From an uncultured Flavobacteriaceae bacterium (GTDB taxonomy: Bacteria > Bacteroidota > Bacteroidia > Flavobacteriales > Flavobacteriaceae), in contig CAJQLB010000017.1 of the NCBI GenBank assembly GCA_905479065.1, positions 1 through 64,000 of the forward strand: DNA of 64,000 nucleotides, read 5' to 3'. Made by a program: the position numbers and the translations under genes. Each line of letters begins with the position of its first letter. Position 1 is the first letter of the stretch. The notes under the pieces were generated by a model, which did not search any database, was not told the DNA's origin, and saw only the letters and a program-made list of their open reading frames with translations. Shown piece after piece: positions 9,142-18,811 of this stretch.

Positions 9142-10902
9142 TTATTTTACCAAGTTGCCATTTACAAACGTTTTTAGACATTTTATTGTACTTAGTTTAT
9201 GAGTTTGAATCTTCAATGGATTTTTATCTATTATAATGAAATCTGCATACTTCCCTTTTTCTAACGATCCAATTTTGTTTTCCATATTAATTTGCCAAGC
9301 GGCATTGCGCGTCAATGACTTAATGGCCTCAAGAACGCTTAATTTTTGTTTATCACCAAGCGTATCACCCGAAAGAGTTTTACGCTCGACAGAGGTCTGT
9401 ATAAGTCTAAAGGGATCACTTTCAAACATTGGCTGGTCAGAATGTAAGGAATACTTAATACCACTATTTTTTACAAATCCTATTGGTAACATATTGTCTG
9501 CTCTTTTGCGTCCTATTAATTGTTGTTTTAAGGCATCGCCATAGTAGAATAAATGATTTATGTGAAAACTAGGAGTGAGGTTTAATTTCTTTAGTTGAAT
9601 TATTTTATCTTTAGGGAAAAGCAGACAATGTTCTAAGCGATGTCTTGAATTAGAGAAATCAAGCTCGTTTGCCAGCTCATCAAATATGTCAATAACTTGA
9701 CTTATTGCTGCATCTCCTTGTGTATGAAGCGCTATTTGCCAACCATTTTTATGATATGATCTTATAAAAGATTTTAAGGTATCTTTTTCAATTAAAGCAT
9801 GACCTTTATGGTTTTTTGGTATATGTAGCTTATTATTTGATAATTCCGTATTAAGGTAGGGTTCATTTAAATACATGGAGCCGATGTAAGGAGAACCGTC
9901 ATACCAATGCTTAATACCTATGATACCATAGAAATCATTTCCTCCGTTAGGTTTTTTTGGTAACAAATGTGCCATGTCGTGTCGCATGTATATAAAATGC
10001 CTTGGATTCTGTCTTCGTTTTGGTAAATAATTCAATTTTGATAGTAATCCTCCGAGCACCGTAATTTGATTATTAGATAAATGTTTAAAAAGTATGAAAG
10101 GTCTTTTATCTTCAGCAGTAATTCCTGCCGATACAATGGTTGTATTTCCTTTCTTTGCGTATTCTTTCATCACTTTAGAAGAAATTTTACTTAATTTTTT
10201 TGGAGTTAATACCTCCGTTTTTATGATATCAAAAAAAGGTTTTATGGCTTCTTGTTCTACAATCAATCCATTTAAATTTCCATGTTTGTCTTTGCTGTAA
10301 TAACTATGCTTTGATGGGTCTAAAGTTTTATTGTTAATACCTACACTTTCAAATGCTTTGGAGTTTGCCCAATAATTGTGTAAACTTTGACTAAAAAATA
10401 AGACTGGGTTTTCTGGAGCAACTGCGTTGAGGTAGTCAATTGATGGGGGAATCAAATCACTTACTAATACAGGATCAATACCTTTGCAAATAATCCATTT
10501 TCCTTTTTCTGTATTTTTTACGATGTTTTCAAAAGCATTCCAAATGTCTTTATTTGACTTAAAAGTAAATCCTGATAGATCATGCATTTCAGACAAAAAC
10601 ATACTTATTGCAAAATGTGTGTGAGGGTCAATAAAACCAGGTAATACGCTGTGTCCTTCAAGATCTACAACGATTGTGTTGCTTGATACATGTTTTTCTA
10701 AATGTTCATTAGTCCCTATTTCTGAAATTTTCCCATTAATAATTAGCATAGCCTCTGCAAATGGCTGTTCATCATTTAGAGTGATGATGTGTCCGTTTTT
10801 GTAAAGTGTGGGAGGTGTGATGTCAAAATCTTGGATTAAAAAGATAATGGCCATACAAATTAAGCTGAGACAAATGAGGCTTATTGTTATGGCTTTCTTC
10901 AT
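9142..10902 (-). CDS. YtcJ-like metal-dependent amidohydrolase, exported or membrane-anchored
   Basis: The start at 10902 (MKKAITISLICLSLICMAII) gives a hydrophobic N-terminal helix and 586 residues; the longer reading adds only six residues. The protein has the amidohydrolase superfamily layout of the YtcJ/N-substituted formamide deformylase-like group: a beta-sandwich N-terminus (L-Y-K-N-G-H-I-I-T-L-N), the metal motif D-P-H-T-H-F about residue 97, L-H-T-Q-G-D-A-A-I and H-R-L-E-H-C further on, L-H-S-D-Q-P-M-F near residue 490 and the closing G-K-Y-A-D-F-I-I-I-D. The substrate is not predictable. No lipobox is visible, so the helix may be an uncleaved anchor. Confidence 0.87.
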   Translation of the reverse strand: MKKAITISLICLSLICMAIIFLIQDFDITPPTLYKNGHIITLNDEQPFAEAMLIINGKISEIGTNEHLEKHVSSNTIVVDLEGHSVLPGFIDPHTHFAISMFLSEMHDLSGFTFKSNKDIWNAFENIVKNTEKGKWIICKGIDPVLVSDLIPPSIDYLNAVAPENPVLFFSQSLHNYWANSKAFESVGINNKTLDPSKHSYYSKDKHGNLNGLIVEQEAIKPFFDIIKTEVLTPKKLSKISSKVMKEYAKKGNTTIVSAGITAEDKRPFILFKHLSNNQITVLGGLLSKLNYLPKRRQNPRHFIYMRHDMAHLLPKKPNGGNDFYGIIGIKHWYDGSPYIGSMYLNEPYLNTELSNNKLHIPKNHKGHALIEKDTLKSFIRSYHKNGWQIALHTQGDAAISQVIDIFDELANELDFSNSRHRLEHCLLFPKDKIIQLKKLNLTPSFHINHLFYYGDALKQQLIGRKRADNMLPIGFVKNSGIKYSLHSDQPMFESDPFRLIQTSVERKTLSGDTLGDKQKLSVLEAIKSLTRNAAWQINMENKIGSLEKGKYADFIIIDKNPLKIQTHKLSTIKCLKTFVNGNLVK

Positions 10903-10984
10903 AAATAATCTTTTGAGCAATAGAAAAAAATGGTAACTAACTGCTTGTTAATTATTTTTTTAAACACTCATTATTTAATAGTTG

Positions 10985-12253
10985 TTATCCTGCAATGGTT
11001 TTTAAGGCATCAACTAAATAGTCAATATCCTTTTTGGTGATGAAAATTGCAAATGAAATCCTTACCCCATTTAACTCGTATGCACTCATTGGACGTGTAT
11101 CAATACCATAATAATCTATTAATTCTTTTTGCACTGAAACAACATTTTTCCCAACAACTTCTAAAGTTTGTATCGCACAGGATAGACGGTCGTCCTCTGG
11201 AGTTTTGAGATTTAGTTTTGGAATAGCGTTTATTTGCTCTCTAAAGTAATGCTTTAAAGCATAAGACCGATTTGAAATCTTTTCCTTTCCAATATTATTG
11301 ATGAAATCAATCGCACTCCCCAATCCGAGTAACTCAGGTAAATTTCTTGTATTATAATTTTCTAATCTTCTAATAGATTGGTCTTTATATCCTTTGGCAA
11401 CAATTAAAGGTTTAAGATAATTTTGACTTGATTTTTTTGCATAAAACACAGCTATTCCTTTAGGTGCAAATAGCCATTTGTGTGCACTAACTGCGTAAAA
11501 GTCGCATTTTAACTCCTTTAAATTTATATCAAACATACCTGCGGCCTGCGCACCGTCTACAGCAACGAGAATTCCTTTTTTATGAGCCATTTCTGAAACC
11601 TCCTTAACAGGTAAAACCATACCATTGGTGTTGATGCTATGACACATGGAAATAACTTTTGTTTTTGGAGTAATTGCTGCTTCATAAATGGCCACAATCT
11701 CTTCTACTGTTTTTGGGAGTATTGGTATAACAGGTCGTACCAATATCACACCTTTTTCAGCTTGAAAAACAGTCCAAGGAATGACGCTACTTTTATGCTC
11801 ATGATTTATAAGAATGACTTCATCACCGGGCGCCAAATCAAAACTTTTTGCAATGAGGTTCATGCCTTCAGTGGTATTGTGAGTTAACGCAATTTCTTCA
11901 TTGGAAACGGAAAACAAATCTGCTACTTTTTGCCTTACAGCTTCTTTTTCATCATTCCAGCCACCCCACATATATTTTGAAGGAAAGGCATCTAAAGTTG
12001 CTCTATAGGCGTTGGTGTCATTTTGAACAGACAAAGGACAAGAACCTAAGGAGCCATTATTAAAATAACGGAGGTTTGGTGCAAATTTAAATTGCGCTTT
12101 TACACTTTCCCAAAAAGCTTCACTATTATCATCAACTTTTAGATTAATGTTTAAATTTTGTGGATCATTAGATTTATAAGAGGAAAGTAGTAATGCCCCT
12201 GAAACTCCTGTAAATAATTGTTTCACAAAGGATCTACGATATAATTTTTTCAT
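10985..12253 (-). CDS. Tat-exported class V aminotransferase (isopenicillin-N-epimerase-like)
   Basis: The ATG at 12253 is chosen over 12310 because it begins M-K-K-L-Y-R-R-S-F-V-K-Q-L-F, a near-perfect twin-arginine signal (RRxFLK type) followed by a hydrophobic stretch (GVSGALLLSS); 422 residues. The body is a fold-type I PLP enzyme: L-T-H-N-T-T-E-G-M-N binds the cofactor phosphate, V-D-G-A-Q-A-A-G holds the ring-contacting Asp, and S-A-H-K-W-L-F carries the Schiff-base Lys. Class V members include cysteine desulfurases, isopenicillin-N epimerase and kynureninase. Export in folded form with PLP bound is consistent with Tat use. Reaction unknown. Confidence 0.87.
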   Translation of the reverse strand: MKKLYRRSFVKQLFTGVSGALLLSSYKSNDPQNLNINLKVDDNSEAFWESVKAQFKFAPNLRYFNNGSLGSCPLSVQNDTNAYRATLDAFPSKYMWGGWNDEKEAVRQKVADLFSVSNEEIALTHNTTEGMNLIAKSFDLAPGDEVILINHEHKSSVIPWTVFQAEKGVILVRPVIPILPKTVEEIVAIYEAAITPKTKVISMCHSINTNGMVLPVKEVSEMAHKKGILVAVDGAQAAGMFDINLKELKCDFYAVSAHKWLFAPKGIAVFYAKKSSQNYLKPLIVAKGYKDQSIRRLENYNTRNLPELLGLGSAIDFINNIGKEKISNRSYALKHYFREQINAIPKLNLKTPEDDRLSCAIQTLEVVGKNVVSVQKELIDYYGIDTRPMSAYELNGVRISFAIFITKKDIDYLVDALKTIAG

Positions 12254-12367
12254 TGTTGTTGTTGTATCTTTAAAGCTGTGTTTTGTAAATAGTACGTATT
12301 GTAATTGCACTAAGTTAGGTAAAACACAGTAGATTCAATTTAATTTAGCAGAACTTTTTTGAGCTTT

Positions 12368-14863
12368 TTATTGGATGAAATTTAAAAATTTTAATCCAAA
12401 AATCACTGCACCACTTTGATAACCATCTTGATAAGACCTAACGTAATCTAATCGTAAAAAACGCAGCTTTTTAAAACCAATATTATCGATACCAACACTG
12501 TATTCTTGATAGAGCTTTTGTTCTGGTGTAGCTAGAGTGTGTACTCCAAAAACAAGGTTGTAATTTAACTTTTTAACTAAAGGTATTTTATTTAATATAA
12601 AGCCTTTAAAATCATACTCAATATGTGTCTCTATATACTGCCTATTAGTACTTAATGAGTAGTAAGGGAGATTGTTAAATATATTAATATAAGTATTTGA
12701 TGTGCCAATTTTTGTTTGATTGCCATTAAAATGTTGGAAGTCCATAAACGCAATATCATCGGCGTTAAAAAAATGTCCTGCTTTAAGTTGATATTTTAAA
12801 TCTCCTTTATTGCCAAGGGTGATGTTTTGCGATAACCGCAATTGTATATGATCGTAGTGATATTGTTTTTTAGAGGCAGCAAATCCTTTTTGATAATTCA
12901 AATAGATAGTTGGAATACGCTTATTGGGTGTATTAAACTTACTTTTAGGGTAGCTAAAATAACGCTGGCCAAATCTTATTCGTGTGGATATGTCAAAAGT
13001 CAAAATTTGATGTGATTTGAATGGAGAAACCCCATTTAAATTAGTGTCTAATGGATTATTACTGGTGTATTTATCTCCTGACTCATTTAGAAAAGTATAA
13101 TCTGTGGTGTTAAACAAGGGAGATCTATACTGATAAGTCAAGCTTGAATAAAAATTAAAACCATTCATAATTTCTCTTGAAAATGTAAATTGAACAAATT
13201 GCTTTTCATATAATTTCATATAATTATCTTCAAAAAACAAGGTGCTTATTGAATTGATAAACGGTGAGATGGCGCCGCGATTAAACTGTTCTGTAGTTAT
13301 TCCACCAGTCATTTGTATTGTTTGGTCATCGATGTCATTAAACTTGTAGGAGGCGTAAATAACACCACGAAATTGTTTGTCACTCAGGCCATAACTCAAC
13401 TTAGCGTTTATTGACAAAAAGTGTTTGAACTCATCAATTTTTTTTGTAAAATTAAAACGCATGTTGTTGTTGAAGCCTTGGACGGTATTATAATTTAGTC
13501 CTGCAAGTAACCCACTAGCACTAAAAGAAGTTTTTTTGTAGGAATTATTAAAGTCATAACCTGATATCAAATTGATTATTTTAAAACGATTATTTTTAGT
13601 ATCAATTGAGTCTAAGTATGTCTTTGACTGTCTCACGACTTGTAAGCTGTCTTTTCTAATATAATCTCCAGACTCCTCATTTGTTAATGGAATTGGTCTA
13701 AGAGTTTTCCAAAACAAAGAATCTTTTTTATTAGCAGATTGTTCAAAACTTAAAACTTCAGGTCCAAATTGAGAGCTTTCAAATTGTGGATTAAAATCAT
13801 AGTTGCTGTAAACACCGTTAAAACGTCCCTTACCTTTTACTTTAAAGATACCAAAGGTGAAATCAATTTGTTGAGAAATTAATGCCCAAAGCTGCTCATC
13901 TTTTGCATAGCTGTGCGTCTGGGTCAAAACAATGTTATCAGCAATTGGAATTTGCGCCTGCTGCCCAGTAATATTTAATTCTAAAGCATAGATACTCCAT
14001 TGATCTTCAACGATATAAATGGAACCTGAAAAGACGCGATCATTGCTGCGCTTCGGAATGACGGTGACCTTATTTATTAGGTGACCTTTGTCGTCATAAA
14101 AAACACCATCTAGTTCATATTGATAGTAATTAAAGGCGTAATCTGAAATTGGAGAGACTATTTGGTTACCAAGTTCTACGGTATTTTTATAGAAATTAAA
14201 ATCTACATCCATGGCAGTATTAAAACTAAAACCATTGTCATCACCACTTACTTTTGAAGCTATAATACGTTCTTTAAAGTCATCTGGCGCTCTAAAATTA
14301 ATTTTGGAAAAGGTCTCAGATAAATAAATAATACCACTTCGAGTTGAGTCAAGACTACCATCAAGATCACCAACTTCACGACCCATGATTGTTTTTGGAA
14401 CGTTGTTTAGTTTTATAAAGCCCCGAGAATAGAAATCTGTCTTGTATTCTTTAATGCTTGCGAGTATCTTTTTTCTGTTGCTTATCGCTGCTTTTATGAT
14501 ACGATTTGCAGGATTGACGTCGCTATTTAGGATTACCTCATCAAGTGAAACACGTTCTTCTTGAAGAGTTATATTTAACGTGCTAGGTTCTGAGGATAAT
14601 GTAATTAACCTCTTTTCAGTTTGATATCCTAAATATTTAAAAACAATTGTTTGTTGTTTAGCGCTTGAAATCTGAAGTGTGTAATTTCCTTCCGCATTAC
14701 TTGTGGTTCCATTATAACTGTTTTCAACATATATATTGACATTTGCTAGTGGTTTGTTATTAATGTCTGTGATACGGCCTGTAATCTGACTATAGATTGA
14801 AAAGCTAAGAAAATTAAAAATGAGTACTACAACTAGTGTTTTGTAATAAATGGATTTAATCAT
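12368..14863 (-). CDS. DUF5686 outer-membrane protein with carboxypeptidase-regulatory-like domain
   Basis: Start at 14863 (MIKSIYYKTLVVVLIF) gives a signal peptide ending Y-S|Q and 831 residues. Residues about 25-105 form a CarboxypepD_reg-like beta domain (I-T-G-R-I-T-D-I-N-N-K-P-L-A-N-V-N), as in TonB-dependent receptors, but no TonB plug follows. The rest matches the DUF5686 family: a soluble region and then a long series of amphipathic strands with aromatic ends, finishing ...F-G-L-K-F-L-N-F, which suggests an outer-membrane beta-barrel. Such proteins are abundant in Flavobacteriaceae and their cargo is unknown. It is 87 bp downstream of smpB on the same strand. Confidence 0.85.
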   Translation of the reverse strand: MIKSIYYKTLVVVLIFNFLSFSIYSQITGRITDINNKPLANVNIYVENSYNGTTSNAEGNYTLQISSAKQQTIVFKYLGYQTEKRLITLSSEPSTLNITLQEERVSLDEVILNSDVNPANRIIKAAISNRKKILASIKEYKTDFYSRGFIKLNNVPKTIMGREVGDLDGSLDSTRSGIIYLSETFSKINFRAPDDFKERIIASKVSGDDNGFSFNTAMDVDFNFYKNTVELGNQIVSPISDYAFNYYQYELDGVFYDDKGHLINKVTVIPKRSNDRVFSGSIYIVEDQWSIYALELNITGQQAQIPIADNIVLTQTHSYAKDEQLWALISQQIDFTFGIFKVKGKGRFNGVYSNYDFNPQFESSQFGPEVLSFEQSANKKDSLFWKTLRPIPLTNEESGDYIRKDSLQVVRQSKTYLDSIDTKNNRFKIINLISGYDFNNSYKKTSFSASGLLAGLNYNTVQGFNNNMRFNFTKKIDEFKHFLSINAKLSYGLSDKQFRGVIYASYKFNDIDDQTIQMTGGITTEQFNRGAISPFINSISTLFFEDNYMKLYEKQFVQFTFSREIMNGFNFYSSLTYQYRSPLFNTTDYTFLNESGDKYTSNNPLDTNLNGVSPFKSHQILTFDISTRIRFGQRYFSYPKSKFNTPNKRIPTIYLNYQKGFAASKKQYHYDHIQLRLSQNITLGNKGDLKYQLKAGHFFNADDIAFMDFQHFNGNQTKIGTSNTYINIFNNLPYYSLSTNRQYIETHIEYDFKGFILNKIPLVKKLNYNLVFGVHTLATPEQKLYQEYSVGIDNIGFKKLRFLRLDYVRSYQDGYQSGAVIFGLKFLNFIQ

Positions 14864-14950
14864 AAGTGTAACAATAGGCAATAATGTGATATTTTTTAAA
14901 TTACGACCTACTCATATAAGCCGCGTAAAGTTGTTAGAAGAGTCTTTTAG

Positions 14951-15409
14951 TTATTTGAAATTTTTCTTGATTCTATCAAGGTGACGTTTGTTATCTCGAT
15001 CTTTAATAACTTCACGTTTGTCGTATAGTTTTTTACCTTTGGCTAAAGCAATATCAAGTTTAGCGTAGCCATTGTCATTAATATATAATTTTAAGGGAAC
15101 TATCGTTAAGCCAACATTTCGCACCTCTTTCTCTAATTTTCGAAGTTCTCGCTTATTCAATAGCAACTTGCGCTCAGCTTTAGGATTATGGTTGTAATAA
15201 TTGCCATAAACGTATTCTTCAACAGTCATATTTATAATAAAAAGCTCTCCAGCTTGATTAAACTCACAAAAGCTCTCCGATATAGATGCCTTACTGCTAC
15301 GTATCGATTTTATTTCTGTCCCTGATAAGACAATACCGGCAGAATATGTATCTAATATATCAAACTCAAATCGTGCTTTTTTATTTTTGATGTTGACCGA
15401 ATTTTTCAT
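14951..15409 (-). CDS. smpB: SsrA-binding protein (trans-translation)
   Basis: A 152-residue SmpB, normal length. It binds tmRNA and brings it to stalled ribosomes. Family marks: N-K-K-A-R-F-E-F-D-I-L at the start, G-I-V-L-S-G-T-E-I-K-S-I-R, the strand Y-N-H-N-P-K-A-E-R-K-L-L-L, L-Y-I-N-D-N-G-Y-A-K-L-D-I-A-L-A-K-G-K-K-L-Y-D-K-R in parts, and a basic C-terminal tail (D-R-I-K-K-N-F-K). The small lipoprotein gene ends 27 bp upstream, so the two may share a transcript. No tmRNA gene is seen in this window. Confidence 0.97.
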   Translation of the reverse strand: MKNSVNIKNKKARFEFDILDTYSAGIVLSGTEIKSIRSSKASISESFCEFNQAGELFIINMTVEEYVYGNYYNHNPKAERKLLLNKRELRKLEKEVRNVGLTIVPLKLYINDNGYAKLDIALAKGKKLYDKREVIKDRDNKRHLDRIKKNFK

Positions 15410-15436
15410 GATATATTTAACTAATTACTGATGGTA

Positions 15437-15862
15437 TTAAGGCGTCTCTTTTAGCAACGTTTCAGCATTACTAATACTTGAAAGCACCATCTTTTTCATG
15501 AGATTAACTTTGCTTTCTTCCTCAATTAACCATATTTTTTTTTCATTGCTTAACATTTTACCATCAAGAATTTCATCAGAATTAAAACGTTCTCCAAATC
15601 CTTTCATCCAATCCATCATGTAAGTGTAAGCTTCTTTTAAATCATGTTGAGCAGTATTATAGGGATTGCCAGTATCCATGCTATCTGTTTTTGATTCCAA
15701 GGCATTGATAAGTTGGCCGATTTTCCCCATTTTTGGCATGACGTCGTCATGAACAGCAATGACACGCTCCATTTGTGTCATTTCTGTAGCTTGAGAAGCT
15801 GACTTTTTACACGAAGTTGTTATGGTTAGTAAAATTAAAATTGTAGAGAAAAGGTATTTCAT
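15437..15862 (-). CDS. Small helical lipoprotein of unknown function
   Basis: A 141-residue protein with a lipoprotein signal (MKYLFSTILILLTITTSC|KK). The mature part is mostly charged helices (M-E-R-V-I-A-V-H-D-D-V-M-P-K-M-G, D-W-M-K-G-F-G-E-R-F, E-E-E-S-K-V-N-L-M-K-K). It resembles a conserved flavobacterial family that is often labelled 'viral A-type inclusion protein' without functional support. The helical, metal-ligand-rich look (several His, Met, Asp) recalls small four-helix periplasmic proteins, but no function can be assigned. Confidence 0.75.
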   Translation of the reverse strand: MKYLFSTILILLTITTSCKKSASQATEMTQMERVIAVHDDVMPKMGKIGQLINALESKTDSMDTGNPYNTAQHDLKEAYTYMMDWMKGFGERFNSDEILDGKMLSNEKKIWLIEEESKVNLMKKMVLSSISNAETLLKETP

Positions 15863-15974
15863 ATTTGTGGTTATTTACTAAGATTTGTTGATTACAAAAG
15901 TACAATCTTAAAGCCTGATATCAAATGTAATCAACATCTTTACGCACTTACGCTAACAATAAATTTAGAGAACT

Positions 15975-18551
15975 TTAGTTTTTAGCTCCTAAATAAAGGG
16001 CATTAAATATAAGTTTATAGGTTCCTCTCGGCTGTCCTCTAAATTGTGGTCTAAATCCATATAAGATAATATGACCATCACCACGTGGTATGTGCATCAT
16101 AGCACTTTTATTTTTCAGATAACGCTCTTCACCCATGGCCCATCCACTCATAAGTAAATTTTTTGACCCATAGGTCGTTATGTCTATAACATTTGCTTTT
16201 GGAGCGTCAGCAATATTTTCAGTACCACCTTCTCCATATTTACGTTGTTTTATAGTTTGAAAAGCTCTACTTCGATTAAAAGAAGCTGCGACCTCTTTTT
16301 GCATGCCATATCCCAAAGAATTCAATGTGTCAACACGCATTTTTATTAAGGAACCTGGAATAAAAAAATCACTTGTTGAAATTCCTGACACAACATTACG
16401 AATGGGTAATCCTAGTTGTTCAATTGCTAAATCACTAGCAGCATCAAAACAAAGTAATGTGCCTCCAGAGCTTACATAATTATCAAGAGCCGTCATTCCA
16501 CTCAATTCAATACCTCCAGTAAATTTGCTGGGCATACTGTTTTCAAGGTGTCCATGTAAAATATTTTCTGGTCTTTGAGAGGGAATTATAATGGCACTGT
16601 ACTTGGATAAACTACTATTTTGTATGTCTTTGTTGTGCAGGGTATCAATGTCAAATTCAAATTGTTCGAGCATCCATCGAGTCCAGCCCTCATCCATATT
16701 GGCCTGCCAAGATTTATAAATACCTACTTTTATTGGTTTTAAAGTATTATATGTTTTAGTACTCAAGGATTTTATTCCTTTAAAATTTATTCCAAATTGC
16801 TTGCTTAGCTGTGACAATTCATTTTTGAGTGATACAGCACTCTCAACAACAAAAGATCCCTGCGTAAATCCTGCTTGATTTGCATGTAATTGACCGACAA
16901 TAAATCCAGCTTTTTGAAGTCTATTAACTACAAGTGCACTTAAATTGTCTTTGTTTGAAAATAAATAATGTCCAGCTCCTGACACCTTGCCTGTATCGTA
17001 CTGTAATTTTGATGTAATTAGTCTTGACTGTACTTCAAATGACTTGTTAATTCTATCCACTTCGACTCCCATTTGTAGAGGTAATGTCCAACCTGCAAGA
17101 TCATATGGAGGTTGGGGTGGACCACCTGGATATAAAAATTGATCAGGATAGTTTTGCTTTTCCATCAAATCTACGAGGTAAGGTCTAAACGATTGTGCTC
17201 CATAAATTATAATACTTTCTTTTTCATATGTTTTATCATCAATTGTAAGAGGTTTTGTTGTTTGATGAATCCGAATCCCTCCTTGCATTAAAATATTGGC
17301 AAGGTTAATAGCTTCGCTTGGGTTCCACTGATTTTTTGGAATGATATAGGCAAATGCTTCGTCAGAATTATTGATAGCATCTCTACCCATTGAATAGATA
17401 TTATACAAAAATTCATCTTTTTTATCGGCAGCAAGATCCAAAATCCCTATTGAAGCAGTCATCATATAATTTACGGCATCTCTAAAATGAGATTCACCAC
17501 CTTTCCAAGGGTATGGATAAAAAATTTCCGTTCCATCTGAAGGTTTTCTTCCCACATTTTTGGGTTTCTTTTTTGGATCATAATAGCGTGGGGTAGGTGT
17601 TGCATGCGCAACCTCTGTAAGAATACCGATTTGATTATGATAATAGGGAGTTGTTCGCATACCACCATTCCAAAACATACTAAAGGAAGTCCCCGAAATC
17701 ACACCAGGCATTTTTTTCATAGCAAAGCGTTGTGCCATTGCAGTTCCAACTAAATTAACACTTGTCGTAACACCTGGATGAATATTAGGGTTTACGGGGC
17801 TTCTAAAAGGGGGTAGAAAAATTCTGGCCCAGGAAGGTGAGGTTTGATGATGATTGTGTACTATCTGAGGATACCATTCATTAAACAATATATTAGTCGC
17901 TGCTTTTGTTTCTGGCATATTATTCATAAACCAATCTCGATTATTGTCGTGGCCAACATATTTCTGATACAGAATGGGTGGGCCAGTGGTTTCAAATGGG
18001 GTTCCAATGTTTTTCTTATACCAATCAACTACGATGTCAACACCATCTGGATTAATGACAGGAACTATCAATGTGATGACATTATCTCTAATTTTTTTCA
18101 TTTCATCAGATTCTTCTGCTGCAATACGCCACATGAGTTCTGAAGTCATTTGAGCATGTGCCCTTTCTGTGGCATGCATACCACCGTCAATCCAGACGAC
18201 AGCTTTACCTTCAACAGATAATGTTCGAGCTTTTTTATCTGAAATGGTCGCACGCGACAACTGTTCACTAATGAGGCGCCATTTCTCTAGAGATTTCATA
18301 TTCTCTGCACTCGAAATAAATAGTAACTTTATCGGGCGATTCATGACAGATTTTCCGATATCAATCATTTGAACACGATCTGTTGCGTTGGCTAGCTTTT
18401 CGTAATAGCTTAGCATTTGGTCATAATCAGCTAATTTGTAATCTGCTCCTACCTCAAATCCAAAAATATCCGAGGGTTTAGGTATTTGAGCGTTTATAAT
18501 GCTACTTAAAAAGATAAAAATAATCGCAAAACGATAAGAACAATTAATCAT
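15975..18551 (-). CDS. Secreted M14-family zinc carboxypeptidase
   Basis: An 858-residue exported metallopeptidase. The signal peptide (MINCSYRFAIIFIFLSSIINA) is followed by Gln. The M14 zinc site is visible as G-G-M-H-A-T-E-R (HxxE) about residue 117, N-P-D-G-V-D about 167, and H-N-H-H-Q-T-S about 235 with the third His; the general-base Glu lies in L-T-E-V-A-H-A-T-P near 313. A long C-terminal part (about 430-858), with L-A-G-W-T-L-P-L-Q-M-G and a Rossmann-like segment beginning K-V-G-I-Y-K-S-W, is typical of this large bacterial subfamily. No T9SS sorting domain is present, so it probably acts in the periplasm. It is divergent from the adhesion locus. Confidence 0.93.
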   Translation of the reverse strand: MINCSYRFAIIFIFLSSIINAQIPKPSDIFGFEVGADYKLADYDQMLSYYEKLANATDRVQMIDIGKSVMNRPIKLLFISSAENMKSLEKWRLISEQLSRATISDKKARTLSVEGKAVVWIDGGMHATERAHAQMTSELMWRIAAEESDEMKKIRDNVITLIVPVINPDGVDIVVDWYKKNIGTPFETTGPPILYQKYVGHDNNRDWFMNNMPETKAATNILFNEWYPQIVHNHHQTSPSWARIFLPPFRSPVNPNIHPGVTTSVNLVGTAMAQRFAMKKMPGVISGTSFSMFWNGGMRTTPYYHNQIGILTEVAHATPTPRYYDPKKKPKNVGRKPSDGTEIFYPYPWKGGESHFRDAVNYMMTASIGILDLAADKKDEFLYNIYSMGRDAINNSDEAFAYIIPKNQWNPSEAINLANILMQGGIRIHQTTKPLTIDDKTYEKESIIIYGAQSFRPYLVDLMEKQNYPDQFLYPGGPPQPPYDLAGWTLPLQMGVEVDRINKSFEVQSRLITSKLQYDTGKVSGAGHYLFSNKDNLSALVVNRLQKAGFIVGQLHANQAGFTQGSFVVESAVSLKNELSQLSKQFGINFKGIKSLSTKTYNTLKPIKVGIYKSWQANMDEGWTRWMLEQFEFDIDTLHNKDIQNSSLSKYSAIIIPSQRPENILHGHLENSMPSKFTGGIELSGMTALDNYVSSGGTLLCFDAASDLAIEQLGLPIRNVVSGISTSDFFIPGSLIKMRVDTLNSLGYGMQKEVAASFNRSRAFQTIKQRKYGEGGTENIADAPKANVIDITTYGSKNLLMSGWAMGEERYLKNKSAMMHIPRGDGHIILYGFRPQFRGQPRGTYKLIFNALYLGAKN

Positions 18552-18738
18552 ATGAGTGTGTTGAATAAAATTATTAGCCTAAAACCTAAAGTTAGAAATT
18601 ATTTATTGTTCTCAAGACAGTTTTAACATGATAAATGATAACTTTTAAAAAAGTATGGTAAAATTGAGAAAATCAAAAGACAGCTTTTTGTTATAAAAAT
18701 TGAGGCGCAATGACCACAGTTTAAGAAGATTTTTTGAC

Positions 18739-18786
18739 TATTTTATCGATGAAATGTTTTTTTTATCGTTATATTGCATAAATTTA
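18739..18786 (+). promoter_or_regulatory. Tandem-repeat operator and promoter, copy 1
   Basis: TATTTTATCGAT at 18739-18750 and TTTTTTATCGTT at 18759-18770 are direct copies with a 20-bp period. A TAnnTTTG-like box, TAAATTTA, lies at 18779-18786, putting the transcription start near 18793 and leaving about 19 nt before the ATG. The same arrangement precedes three other units of this locus. Confidence 0.6.
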
Positions 18787-18811
18787 TCTTTTTAACCCCA
18801 AAATAAAGATT

